DNA of 64,000 nt, from NCBI GenBank assembly GCA_018710945.1, contig DVIW01000012.1:1-64000 (forward strand), read 5' to 3'. Position numbers and translations under genes: made by a program. Within the stretch, counting starts at the first letter, position 1, and each line of letters begins with the position of its first letter. The notes beneath the pieces were generated by a model, which had not been told where the DNA came from, searched no databases, and saw only the letters and a program-made list of their open reading frames with translations. The stretch comes from Candidatus Aphodovivens avistercoris. Lineage in GTDB: Bacteria > Actinomycetota > Coriobacteriia > Coriobacteriales > Eggerthellaceae. Below are positions 56,866 through 64,000 of this stretch, in pieces.

Positions 56866-57371
56866 GGAGAACCATTCCCTTCGCGTCATCGTCTCCCGGT
56901 GCGCGGGGCGCACCGCACGCAGTTACTGGCATGATACCCGAAAGGCGGCTCGTCCGGCGCGCCGCGCCGCCGTTTCCCGCCAATCCTCCGCAAGGCCGGG
57001 CGGAAAGGGCGCGACGCACTCGGCGGGATGCGGGCTGCAGCGTGCGAACCGACGCGCCAAGCGGGACACGCTGCGGAAAGAGAAGGGGGCGGGCTGCGGG
57101 TGGGCAGGCGGACGGAGCGAGACGCAGGGCTCGGGGCGCAAGGCTCAGAGCCCAGGGCGCAAACGCAGCCCCTGGCACGCGAGCCAAACGCGCGGCGGCC
57201 CTTCCCCGCGCGAGGGGAAGGGCCGCCGTCATCGCCGGGGCGGGAAGCTGGAAGGGGGAGGGCTTCCCGCCGGGCGCCGAGTTGTCGAAGGGATGCGAAA
57301 CCGGGTCCGCGCCTGATCAGCGGGCGAACGTTTGGGAAAGGCCCGTCGTGCCGCCCGCTTCCGCCCAGGTG
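56866..57371. other. intergenic region between htrA and pyrH
   Basis: 506 bp without a supported gene on either strand. It holds a strong hairpin (57194-57227) behind htrA and must hold the promoter of the pyrH operon. The GC-rich open frames across it have no protein-like composition. Confidence 0.6.
57194..57227 (-). terminator. hairpin downstream of htrA
   Basis: Perfect 14-bp stem (GGCGGCCCTTCCCC and its complement) with a 6-bp loop, 145 bp after the htrA stop. The minus-strand tail has only a short TTT, so it may stop RNA decay as much as transcription. Confidence 0.6.
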
Positions 57372-58871
57372 CTACGCCGCGTCGCGCTGCTGCTGGCCGC
57401 CGCCGAACAGCTGGTCAAACAGGCTGCCGCCCGAAGCGCTCTGTTGCTGCGTCGAAGCGGAAGACGACGCGCTGTCAGAGCCAAGCGTCACGTCCATGGC
57501 AAGCGTCTGCCCGTTGCGGTTCACCTCGACGGACACGGTGTCGCCCACGTTCTTCGAGCGCACCGCCAGCGTCAGGTCGCTTGCGGAGGTGACGGTTTCG
57601 CCGTCGAACTTCGTCACGATGTCGCCGGCCTGGATGCCCGCCTCTGCGGCGCCAGAGCCCTGCTGGACGGCCGACACGTAGGCGCCCTCGTCAACCGCGA
57701 ACCCGTAGCGGTCGGCGATCTGGGCGTTCACCGTGGACATAGTCACGCCCAGCTGCGCATGCGAGGGGGTTTCGCCATCGATGATCTGCTGCGCGATGCT
57801 GACCGCGTAGTTCACCGGGATGGCGAAGCCCACGCCCGAATAGTTGCCCGAGTACGACGTGATGAGCGTGTTGATGCCGATCAGCTTGCCGTCGGCGTCA
57901 ACCAGCGCACCGCCGGAGTTGCCGGGGTTGATGGCCGCGTCGGTCTGGATCATGTTCGTGTAGACGGTCGTCTCGCCCTGGCCGTAGGCGTCGGAGGAGC
58001 TGTCCATGATCTGCGAGCGGTTCGTGGCCGACACGATGCCGGTGGCCACCGACTGCTCAAGCCCGAAGGGGCTGCCGATGGACATCACCCATTCGCCGAT
58101 GGTCAGGTTGTCCGAGTCGCCCAGCTCGATGGCGGTCAGTCCCGAGGCGCCCTCGGCCTTCACCACCGCCAGGTCGGAAGAGGGGTCGGTGCCCACGATC
58201 TCGGCGTCGTATTCCTGCCCGTCGATGGTGACGCGCAGCGCGTCGGCGCCTTCCACCACGTGGTTGTTCGTGATGATGTAGCCGTCCTCGCTGATGACCA
58301 CGCCGCTGCCCAGCGACGTCTCGGTCAGCTCGCCGGAGCCTGCGCCGTAACCGTACATGCCGTACATGCCGGAATCCTCGGTGTACACGTCGATGGCCGC
58401 CACCGAGGGCAGCGCCTTCTCGGCCACGGCCTCGGCCAAGGTGGCGTCCTCGTCGGAAGCGTTCACGCTCGACCCGGCGCCGCCGATGACCGTGGAGCCG
58501 GACGGACCCGCAGCGCCCTGCCACAGCGCGAAGCCGCCCAGCGCCAAGACGCACGCCAGCGCCGCGCCCGCGAAGCCCAGAAGGAAGGTGCGCGCGCCGC
58601 CGGGCTTCTTGCCCGATCCGTGCGCGCCGGACGGGCCGCCTGTCGGCGAGCCGGAGCCGCCCGCGCCCGCCGAAGCTGCGGCGAAGCCGGTTGAGGCGGT
58701 TGCGGCGGTCGCCTGCTGATAGGCCTGGTAGCCGCTGCTTCCCGTGCCCTGGGGCTGCCCGAAGCCGGTGCCGGACGAAGCGCCCTGCGCGGACTGGTAG
58801 CCGGCTGGCGACTGGGGGGCGCCGGAGGCGGGCGGCTTGCCGTTGGCGTTGTAGCCGTACTCGTTCGTCAT
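57372..58871 (-). CDS. htrA: HtrA/DegP-type serine protease with PDZ domain
   Basis: 499 aa. A cytosolic low-complexity Gly/Ser/Gln-rich tail (1-90), one membrane helix (about 94-118), an extracellular trypsin-like domain with His204 (TNNHVVEG), Asp233 (SSDLAVVK) and Ser319 (PGNSGGAL), and a PDZ domain (about 390-470). Ends in a Ser/Gln-rich tail. Surface protein quality control. Start ATG 58871 with AAGGAG. Confidence 0.95.
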   Translation of the reverse strand: MTNEYGYNANGKPPASGAPQSPAGYQSAQGASSGTGFGQPQGTGSSGYQAYQQATAATASTGFAAASAGAGGSGSPTGGPSGAHGSGKKPGGARTFLLGFAGAALACVLALGGFALWQGAAGPSGSTVIGGAGSSVNASDEDATLAEAVAEKALPSVAAIDVYTEDSGMYGMYGYGAGSGELTETSLGSGVVISEDGYIITNNHVVEGADALRVTIDGQEYDAEIVGTDPSSDLAVVKAEGASGLTAIELGDSDNLTIGEWVMSIGSPFGLEQSVATGIVSATNRSQIMDSSSDAYGQGETTVYTNMIQTDAAINPGNSGGALVDADGKLIGINTLITSYSGNYSGVGFAIPVNYAVSIAQQIIDGETPSHAQLGVTMSTVNAQIADRYGFAVDEGAYVSAVQQGSGAAEAGIQAGDIVTKFDGETVTSASDLTLAVRSKNVGDTVSVEVNRNGQTLAMDVTLGSDSASSSASTQQQSASGGSLFDQLFGGGQQQRDAA

Positions 58872-58998
58872 GTCTCTCACGCTCCTTGGGAAGGCGGCGC
58901 CCTGCGCGCCGCCGTCGTCTCTTACGAGAGCAACCTTAGCACGCGCGCAACCCTCCCCCGCGCCCCGCCGTCCAATCGTCACCTCCGCGTCACGTAAA

Positions 58999-59014
58999 TA
59001 CACCGCCTGGTGTA
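58999..59014. promoter_or_regulatory. palindrome upstream of htrA, operator candidate
   Basis: TACACC-GCCT-GGTGTA, perfect 6-bp arms, 128 bp upstream of the htrA start. Typical size for a dimeric regulator site; the regulator is unknown. Confidence 0.4.
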
Positions 59015-59145
59015 CGGCGCGAGAACGAGAAAAGTCGGGGAGCGTCTCGTTTCCACGGCTGAGGGTAGCCTTGGGAGGTCACCGCCCGACCGCCGCTCCC
59101 TCCCCACGCTTGGCCGCCGCACCATCCGTCGGCAACCGCCAACGC

Positions 59146-59202
59146 ATCGTCGTCCGTTTCGCGCGCCTGAGCGCCCGCCAAGCGCGCGAGACGGACGACG
59201 AT
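59146..59202. repeat. 21-bp inverted repeat with a 15-bp loop
   Basis: Arms 59146-59166 and 59182-59202 match at 20 of 21 positions (the mismatch is a G-T wobble). The arms begin ATCGTCGTCCGT. It could be a remnant mobile-element end, a small structured RNA or a strong hairpin shielding the exporter genes. Confidence 0.5.
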
Positions 59203-59402
59203 CCGCCGAAGCGCGTACCGCAAACCGCGGAAAGGGCGCCCCGCGCGTGCTCCTTTCGTCCGCGCCAGCGCTCCTCTCGTCGCGATCGGGCGCGGCACGT
59301 CGCGTTTCCCTTGCTCAGCGGGCCGCGGGCGGCGACGATGCATTCCGTCGAAAGCAGCCGCCGCGCACCCCGCGCCGCGGCCCCTACGGAAAGGAGCATC
59401 CC

Positions 59403-59579
59403 ATGACCGAACCGAGCCAGCTCGCCATCCTCGTCGGCGCCATCGCCCTCATCTGCGTCATCAGCATGATGCTGCACGTCCGCGCCGAGAAGACGCGCAC
59501 CCGCGTCGACGAGTTCGAGCAGCGCCTCGCCCGCCTCGAGCGCACTGGGCACGCCACCGACGACGCAACCGCGAACTAA
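59403..59579 (+). CDS. small membrane-anchored coiled-coil protein
   Basis: 58 aa: one helix (LAILVGAIALICVISMMLHV) then a charged helix (TRVDEFEQRLARLER). The leader AAAGGAGCATCCCATGACC is repeated exactly before the next gene at about 59598-59616, so the start regions were duplicated or recombined. Unknown; first gene of the exporter cluster. Confidence 0.7.
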   Translation: MTEPSQLAILVGAIALICVISMMLHVRAEKTRTRVDEFEQRLARLERTGHATDDATAN

Positions 59580-59610
59580 CCGCTGTCGAACCGCACGAAA
59601 GGAGCATCCC

Positions 59611-60522
59611 ATGACCGCCCTGCTGTCCATGGAGGACGTGTGCCTGAGCTTCAAGGACAAGCGCGTCCTCGACCACCTGACGTTCCGCGTGATGCGCGGC
59701 GAGTGCTTCGGCTTCCTCGGGCCCTCGGGCGCCGGCAAGACCACCACCATCAAGCTGCTCACGCGCCAGCTCGTGAAGGACACCGGCCGCATCGCGCTGT
59801 TCGGCCGCCCCATCGAGCACGCCACGAGCGCCGACTACGAGCGCATCGGCATCCTGTCGGACACGAGCGCCCTCTACGAGCGCATGACCATCGAGGAGAA
59901 CCTGCGCTTCTACGCGAAGATCCGCGGCGTCACCGGCAACAACATCCCCACGCTGCTCGAGCGCATGAACCTCGCGCGCGACCGCCGCACGCTCATCAAA
60001 AACTGCTCGAAGGGCATGCGCCAGCGCGCCGCCATCCTGGCCGCCCTCGTGCACGGCCCCGAGCTGCTGTTCCTCGACGAACCCACAAGCGGGCTCGATC
60101 CCGCCGCGCGCGCCGAGGTGCACAAGATGCTGCGCGAGCTGAACGAGGCCGGCACCACCGTCTTCCTCACCACGCACGACATGGCTGAGGCCGACGAGCT
60201 GTGCGACCGCATCGGCATCCTCAACGACGGCCGCCTCATCGCCGACGACGCGCCCGCCGCCCTCAAGCTGCGGTTCGCGCGCAACGAGGTGATCGTGCGC
60301 GTGCGGGACGACGCGGCTGTCGCGGGCGGCAGCCCCAACGCGACCACGGGTGCCAGCACCAACGCCTCCGCCCCCGCCGTGCGCACCATCCGCACCACCA
60401 AGGACGCCGCCGGCGCGCCCGTCATCCTGCGCGCACTGCAAGACGGCACCTGCCTGTCCATCCACTCGGTCGAGCCGAACCTCGAGGAAGTGTTCCTCGA
60501 GCTGGCCGGAAGGGAGTTCTAA
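59611..60522 (+). CDS. ABC exporter ATP-binding protein
   Basis: 303 aa. Walker A GPSGAGKT (about 38-45), Q-loop region, signature SKGMRQR in place of the usual SGG, Walker B LLFLDEPTSGLDP and H-loop TTHDM. A C-terminal tail (about 215-303) with an Ala/Thr-rich insert follows, as in DrrA/BcrA-type importin-independent exporters. Partners are the two permeases at 60524 and 62335. Confidence 0.93.
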   Translation: MTALLSMEDVCLSFKDKRVLDHLTFRVMRGECFGFLGPSGAGKTTTIKLLTRQLVKDTGRIALFGRPIEHATSADYERIGILSDTSALYERMTIEENLRFYAKIRGVTGNNIPTLLERMNLARDRRTLIKNCSKGMRQRAAILAALVHGPELLFLDEPTSGLDPAARAEVHKMLRELNEAGTTVFLTTHDMAEADELCDRIGILNDGRLIADDAPAALKLRFARNEVIVRVRDDAAVAGGSPNATTGASTNASAPAVRTIRTTKDAAGAPVILRALQDGTCLSIHSVEPNLEEVFLELAGREF

Positions 60523-60523
60523 C

Positions 60524-61255
60524 ATGGAAGCCACCCTGCGCAAGACGAGCGCCCTCATCGGGAAGGACGCCAAGGACCTCGTGAAGAACCCCACGATGCT
60601 CATCTGCTGCCTGCTGCCCATCGCGTTCACCGCGCTGTACACGCAGGTCGTCTCCGACGTGCCGGGCGAGGCCGCGGGCGCGGTGTCACTCTACCTGCAA
60701 ACGCTCTCCCTCGCCATGACCGCCGGCATGGTGGGCAGCATGACCATCCTCTATGCCATCGCCGAGGAGAAGGAGAAGCACACGCTGCGCACCCTCATGC
60801 TGGCGAACGTGAGCGGCGCCCAAACGCTCGCCTCGCGCGCCCTCGTGGCGTTCGCCGCCATCCTCGTCGTTGACGTCGCGTGCTTTCTCGTGATGCGCGC
60901 GCCGCTCGACGCGCTCGCGCCCTACCTCGCCTTCGGTCTGCTCGGCAGCGTGCCCATCGTAATGCTGTCGCTACTGCTGGGGCTGGCGGCCCGCGACCAG
61001 ATGACCGCAGGCGTGTACAGCCTGCCCATCATCCTCGTGGCGCTCGTGCCGAGCTTCGCCATGCTCAACGACACCATCGCCGACGTGGCGCCGTGGCTGC
61101 CCACGGGTGGCATGCAGGAGCTGCTGCAGCTCGCCGCCGCAGGCAACCTGCTCACCGCCGACGCGGTGCAGCCCCTGATGGTGACGCTCGCCTGGATCGT
61201 CGTCACCGCCACAGTCTTCGCCCTGCTCTACCGCCGCCTCTCCCGCGACAACTAG
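60524..61255 (+). CDS. ABC-2 type permease
   Basis: 243 aa, 1 bp after the ATPase stop. Six predicted helices; KDAKDLVKNPTMLICCLLPI at the N terminus and EEKEKHTLRTLMLANVSGAQ after helix 2 are typical of ABC-2 permeases. Forms the channel with the ATPase. Confidence 0.88.
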   Translation: MEATLRKTSALIGKDAKDLVKNPTMLICCLLPIAFTALYTQVVSDVPGEAAGAVSLYLQTLSLAMTAGMVGSMTILYAIAEEKEKHTLRTLMLANVSGAQTLASRALVAFAAILVVDVACFLVMRAPLDALAPYLAFGLLGSVPIVMLSLLLGLAARDQMTAGVYSLPIILVALVPSFAMLNDTIADVAPWLPTGGMQELLQLAAAGNLLTADAVQPLMVTLAWIVVTATVFALLYRRLSRDN

Positions 61256-61371
61256 GCCGCCGCGAACATGGCATTCGACGCGCACCGCCGCCGTCCAGAC
61301 AGGTAGAATACGGAACAGCGAAACGCACGGCCCGCCCTGGCAAGACGCACCCGACCCCGAAAGCGAGCGAC

Positions 61372-62325
61372 GTGACCGAACCGACCGAATACGCCTCCAT
61401 CGACGCGCTGCTCGACGCGCAGGAAGCCGCCGGCGCGAGCATGCACATCGAGTGCGGCCGCGAGGCCTCCGCCGCCCTGCTTGACGCCGCCCGCGCGCGC
61501 TTCGCGGGGCGGCGCTGCGCCTTCGCGCTCGACGGCGACGCCGGCATCCCGCGCGACACCGTCACCTCGCACCTGCGCTTCTTCAGCAAGCTGGCAGGCG
61601 GCGCCGTGCACCACGAGGACGCCATCGCGCACTTCGGCCTGCGCGAGGTTGCCCACACCAAGCTGCGCGACCTCGCCGCACCGCAGCGCGCCCTCGTGAA
61701 GCTCGCCCGCGCGAGCCTGTTCGAACCCGAGTTCTGCTTCATCGAGCGCCCGCTGTCCGACCTCGACGCCGACGGGCGCACCGCCGCCCTCACCTGGATC
61801 GCCGAGGCCGAGCAGGCCGGCTGCCGCTTCATCACCACGCTGCAGCCCCTGCGCGAGGCGCTGCTCATGCCGGGCATCGCGCTCTGGCACGACGAGGGCC
61901 GCTTCATCGCCGCCGAGCGCGACGAGGACGACGCCGCCGACGGCCCCAGCGCATCCGACGACGGCCCGCTGTTCGCCGGCGACGAGGTGCGCGTGATCAA
62001 GATCCCCGCGAAGTCCGACGCCACCACGCTTTTGTTCGACCCGCGCGAGATCGACTACATCGAAAGCGCCAACAAGCGCAACTACGTGGCCGTGCGCGGC
62101 AGCCTCTACCCCACGCCGCTCACGATGGACGAGCTCGACGCGCAGCTCGGCGGCTTCGGCTTCTTCCGCTGCCACCGCTCCTACATCGTGAACGTGCAGC
62201 GCGTAGCGAAGGTGGAGCGATTCACGCGCAACAGCTTCAACCTCACGCTGAACGACCCGCAGCACACCTCCATCCCGCTGGCGAAGGGCCGCGCGGACGA
62301 GATGCGCGCACGGTACGGCTGGTAG
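61372..62325 (+). CDS. LytTR regulator with a degenerate ABC-ATPase-like N-terminal domain
   Basis: 317 aa, GTG start. Residues 1 to about 185 look like an eroded ABC ATPase: the helical part (SHLRFFSKLAGGAVHHEDAI), LAAPQRALVKLARASLFEPE in the signature position and FCFIERPLSDLDADGRTAAL in the Walker B/D-loop position, but no Walker A. Residues about 215-317 are a LytTR DNA-binding domain (IKIPAKSDATTLLFDPREID, FFRCHRSYIVNVQRV). Probably controls the exporter genes around it, perhaps by sensing their ATPase state. Confidence 0.85.
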   Translation: MTEPTEYASIDALLDAQEAAGASMHIECGREASAALLDAARARFAGRRCAFALDGDAGIPRDTVTSHLRFFSKLAGGAVHHEDAIAHFGLREVAHTKLRDLAAPQRALVKLARASLFEPEFCFIERPLSDLDADGRTAALTWIAEAEQAGCRFITTLQPLREALLMPGIALWHDEGRFIAAERDEDDAADGPSASDDGPLFAGDEVRVIKIPAKSDATTLLFDPREIDYIESANKRNYVAVRGSLYPTPLTMDELDAQLGGFGFFRCHRSYIVNVQRVAKVERFTRNSFNLTLNDPQHTSIPLAKGRADEMRARYGW

Positions 62326-62334
62326 GAGGCTCCC

Positions 62335-63153
62335 ATGACGACGCGAACCCCCGAGAGCGCCCCGCATGCCGCCCCGCAGGCGCCCGCGCGCCCCCATGCC
62401 CGCCCGCGCCGTGCATTTTGCCTGCTCACGGGCAAGTACCTGATCGATCTGGCGCGCAACCCCAACATGGTGGCGAGCGCGCTCATCCCGCTGGCGCTCG
62501 CCTTCGCGATGCGCTTCGTGCTGGGCGACGCGTTCCCGTCGTCCGTGCAGGCCACCCGCGACGCGCTGTCGGCCAACGCCATCCTCGGCATGTACGCCAT
62601 GATGTTCGAGGCCATGATGGCGTCGAACATGTTCGTCGCCTACGCCATGGCGGAGGAGGCGGAGAAGGGCGCCGCCCGCACGCTGCAACTCGCGGGCGTG
62701 TCGCGCACGCAGATGGCGCTTGCGCGCATGGCCTCGGCGTTCGCGGTGTTCCTTGTCATGTCGGCGCTGTGCTGCGCGGCCATCGGCGTGCCGGCGGGCA
62801 TCCTCGTGCCGTTCTTTGTGGCGAGCGCGCTTGCCCAGCTGCCGCTGTTCATCCTCGGCACCGCGCTCAGCCTGGGGTGCCGCACGCAGATGGACGCGAT
62901 GACGCGCTGCGTGCCGCTGCTCGTCATTCCCATCCTGCCGTTTCTGGCGGCCTGCACCGTCACGTTCGCCGGCTGGACGACGTTTTTGCCGTGCGGCGGC
63001 GCCCTCGACGTCACCGTCGCGCTGCTGACCGGCACGCCGCTTCTCGACGGCGCCGGCATCGCGCTCGGCTTCACCGTGCTCTGGAACGCCCTCGGCATCG
63101 CAGCCCTCGTCATAGCCCTGCGCCGCATGGCACGGGAGGATGCGCGGAGGTAG
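62335..63153 (+). CDS. second ABC-2 type permease
   Basis: 272 aa. A Pro/Ala-rich cytosolic start (1-27), then six predicted helices with KYLIDLARNPNMVASALIPL and AEEAEKGAARTLQLAGVSRT. Paralogous in layout to 60524-61255, so the exporter may be a heterodimer of the two permeases. Confidence 0.85.
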   Translation: MTTRTPESAPHAAPQAPARPHARPRRAFCLLTGKYLIDLARNPNMVASALIPLALAFAMRFVLGDAFPSSVQATRDALSANAILGMYAMMFEAMMASNMFVAYAMAEEAEKGAARTLQLAGVSRTQMALARMASAFAVFLVMSALCCAAIGVPAGILVPFFVASALAQLPLFILGTALSLGCRTQMDAMTRCVPLLVIPILPFLAACTVTFAGWTTFLPCGGALDVTVALLTGTPLLDGAGIALGFTVLWNALGIAALVIALRRMAREDARR

Positions 63154-63640
63154 CGAGGGCGCTGCCCCAGAGGAACTCCGTGCGCAAAATCGCCTCTTGC
63201 GCGGACAAAATCACACGATAGTTCAGGTGCACCTTCGGCGTTGCGCCCACACGCCCAACGTTTCCCCAGATGGATTTCACAGCGAACCGCCCCTGCGCCT
63301 TCGAATGCGCCTCTACTTGCGGCTTCGACGCCCTCAGCCTGAACTATCGCACCTTTTTGTCCATCCTGACGACGTTTTGCCGCACGCCTCGGCACAACCC
63401 CCGTCGCGAATGCTTTCCGCAGCCCGAGCACGCGACAGACACCCTCTCGATGCGGTATCATTTTCCCGAAGCCAATGCAGGCGCGTCTTCACCGAAGATG
63501 CCCCGAGAGGCGCGGTTCGCCCGCATCCGCAACGCCTGCAAGATCCTTCGACCCGGCCCGCTGGTGCTGCGCTCGCCCGAAGAGCGCGCTGCTGCGCAGG
63601 CCGCGCGGAAACATCCGCTCATCGAATCGGAGGGTCATCC
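63154..63640. other. intergenic region with a long imperfect inverted repeat
   Basis: 487 bp without a supported gene. A short stem GCGCAA-9 bp-TTGCGC at about 63182-63202 follows the permease gene. The inverted repeat 63203-63362 is listed separately. Confidence 0.5.
63203..63362. repeat. 25-bp imperfect inverted repeat, 110 bp apart
   Basis: Arms 63203-63227 and 63338-63362: the outer 8 bp (GGACAAAA) and inner 12 bp (CGATAGTTCAGG) match exactly, the 5 bp between do not. The layout resembles ends of a very small mobile element or two facing copies of one regulatory site. Confidence 0.5.
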
Positions 63641-64000
63641 ATGGCGCATCGCATCTGCTTCACCGGCCGCAGCGCACTGACGATCGCGCGGGGCATCGCG
63701 CAGGAAGAGCGGAGAGCTCTCCGGCGGCGCGCCCTGCCCGCCCCCGTTCCACCGAAACGCGTGCTGGACGATCTTGTCGCCGAGTTCGAGCGCGCCAATC
63801 CGCAAATCGCCCTCGAAAAGCCCATCGAGCTCGCATTCGACGGCACCGCGCAACGACGCAGCCGGCCCGGTTACGCAATGCACTTCTTCTCCGGCACGCT
63901 GTCCGCCGGCTCTCTTTTCGGTCTTAGCGGCGATGCGGTCGTTGCCGTGCCGCCGCTCGCGCTTGCGCATGTCGCCCTCGACGAGCGCGACGATATCGCG
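63641..64000 (+). CDS. start of an unidentified protein gene (runs off the window)
   Basis: 120 codons from ATG 63641, with GGAGGG 7 bp upstream, still open at the edge. Begins MAHRICFTGRSALTIARGI, later ALPAPVPPKRVLDDLVAEFE and VVAVPPLALAHVALDERDD. The layout faintly recalls AbiEi-like antitoxin/regulator proteins that are common in Eggerthellaceae, but this is weak and the C terminus is missing. Confidence 0.6.
   Translation, partial: MAHRICFTGRSALTIARGIAQEERRALRRRALPAPVPPKRVLDDLVAEFERANPQIALEKPIELAFDGTAQRRSRPGYAMHFFSGTLSAGSLFGLSGDAVVAVPPLALAHVALDERDDIA

Larger units (their letters stand above)
58872..59402. other. divergent region between htrA and the ABC exporter cluster
   Basis: 531 bp. 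It contains a TACACC-GCCT-GGTGTA palindrome (58999-59014) and a long inverted repeat (59146-59202). No supported coding sequence; the open frames here lack protein-like content. Confidence 0.6.

Noticed and set aside
56866-57371. Open frames between pyrH and htrA on the plus strand
   Set aside because: Arg/Pro/Ala-rich translations, no ribosome sites at sensible places, and a terminator hairpin in the middle.

Overview
The window is GC-rich, gene-dense bacterial DNA. The host genes suggest a Coriobacteriia chromosome, most likely Eggerthellaceae: a LuxR-family regulator next to a transporter/amidohydrolase cluster, a pyrH-frr-uppS-cdsA-dxr operon, an HtrA protease with a glycine/serine-rich cytoplasmic tail, and many GTG/TTG starts. 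The genus cannot be fixed from the sequence alone. A complete siphovirus-type prophage of about 37.6 kb (10023-47630) sits in the middle.

Left host flank (1-10022): most of dnaE (minus strand, running off the left edge), then a minus-strand group of a YtcJ-like amidohydrolase, an EamA/DMT transporter and a small membrane protein. A LuxR-type regulator is divergent from this group. A minus-strand MFS transporter fused to two CBS domains follows.

Prophage (10023-47630): bounded by a perfect 16-bp direct repeat (attL/attR). Lysogeny block on the minus strand (integrase, two membrane proteins, a CI-like repressor with an altered protease dyad) with a divergent cro-like gene. Early block on the plus strand: excisionase-like HTH, RusA, ParB-like, DUF1351, ERF, SSB, replisome organiser, DnaC-like loader and many small accessory proteins. 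A Panacea-type antitoxin and a frameshifted membrane partner form a cassette with its own promoter and terminator. The late block is a fused TerS-TerL terminase, portal, a MuF protein with a toxin-like C terminus plus a small immunity candidate, scaffold, and a major capsid protein ending in a -1 slippery site. It continues with connectors, tail tube (Ig-like), chaperones, tape measure, Dit, Tal, fibres, holin, C39 peptidase and a GH25/LysM lysin.

The most unusual part is 43296-45301. The last tail-fibre gene has a constant N-terminal part of 118 codons, and three alternative in-frame C-terminal cassettes lie behind it: one joined, one silent in the same orientation, one silent and inverted. 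Each is preceded by the same 12-bp core (ATTCCATATCCC). A tyrosine recombinase gene ends 4 bp from the last core. This reads as a shufflon that switches the tip of a phage fibre. A second, late-region observation is a 19-bp motif (GCGACAC-NN-GGG-R-GA-Y-M-AT) upstream of the terminase, tail-chaperone and holin genes.

Right host flank (47631-64000): an SOS-type Y-family polymerase with a perfect LexA box 42 bp from attR, a YolD-like partner, a radical SAM protein, an orphan RelB-like antitoxin and a spermidine-synthase-like protein. The pyrH-frr-uppS-cdsA-dxr operon and htrA follow on the minus strand. Then come an ABC exporter cluster with a LytTR regulator that carries a degenerate ATPase-like N-terminal domain, and the start of an unidentified gene. 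No rRNA, tRNA or CRISPR array was seen.
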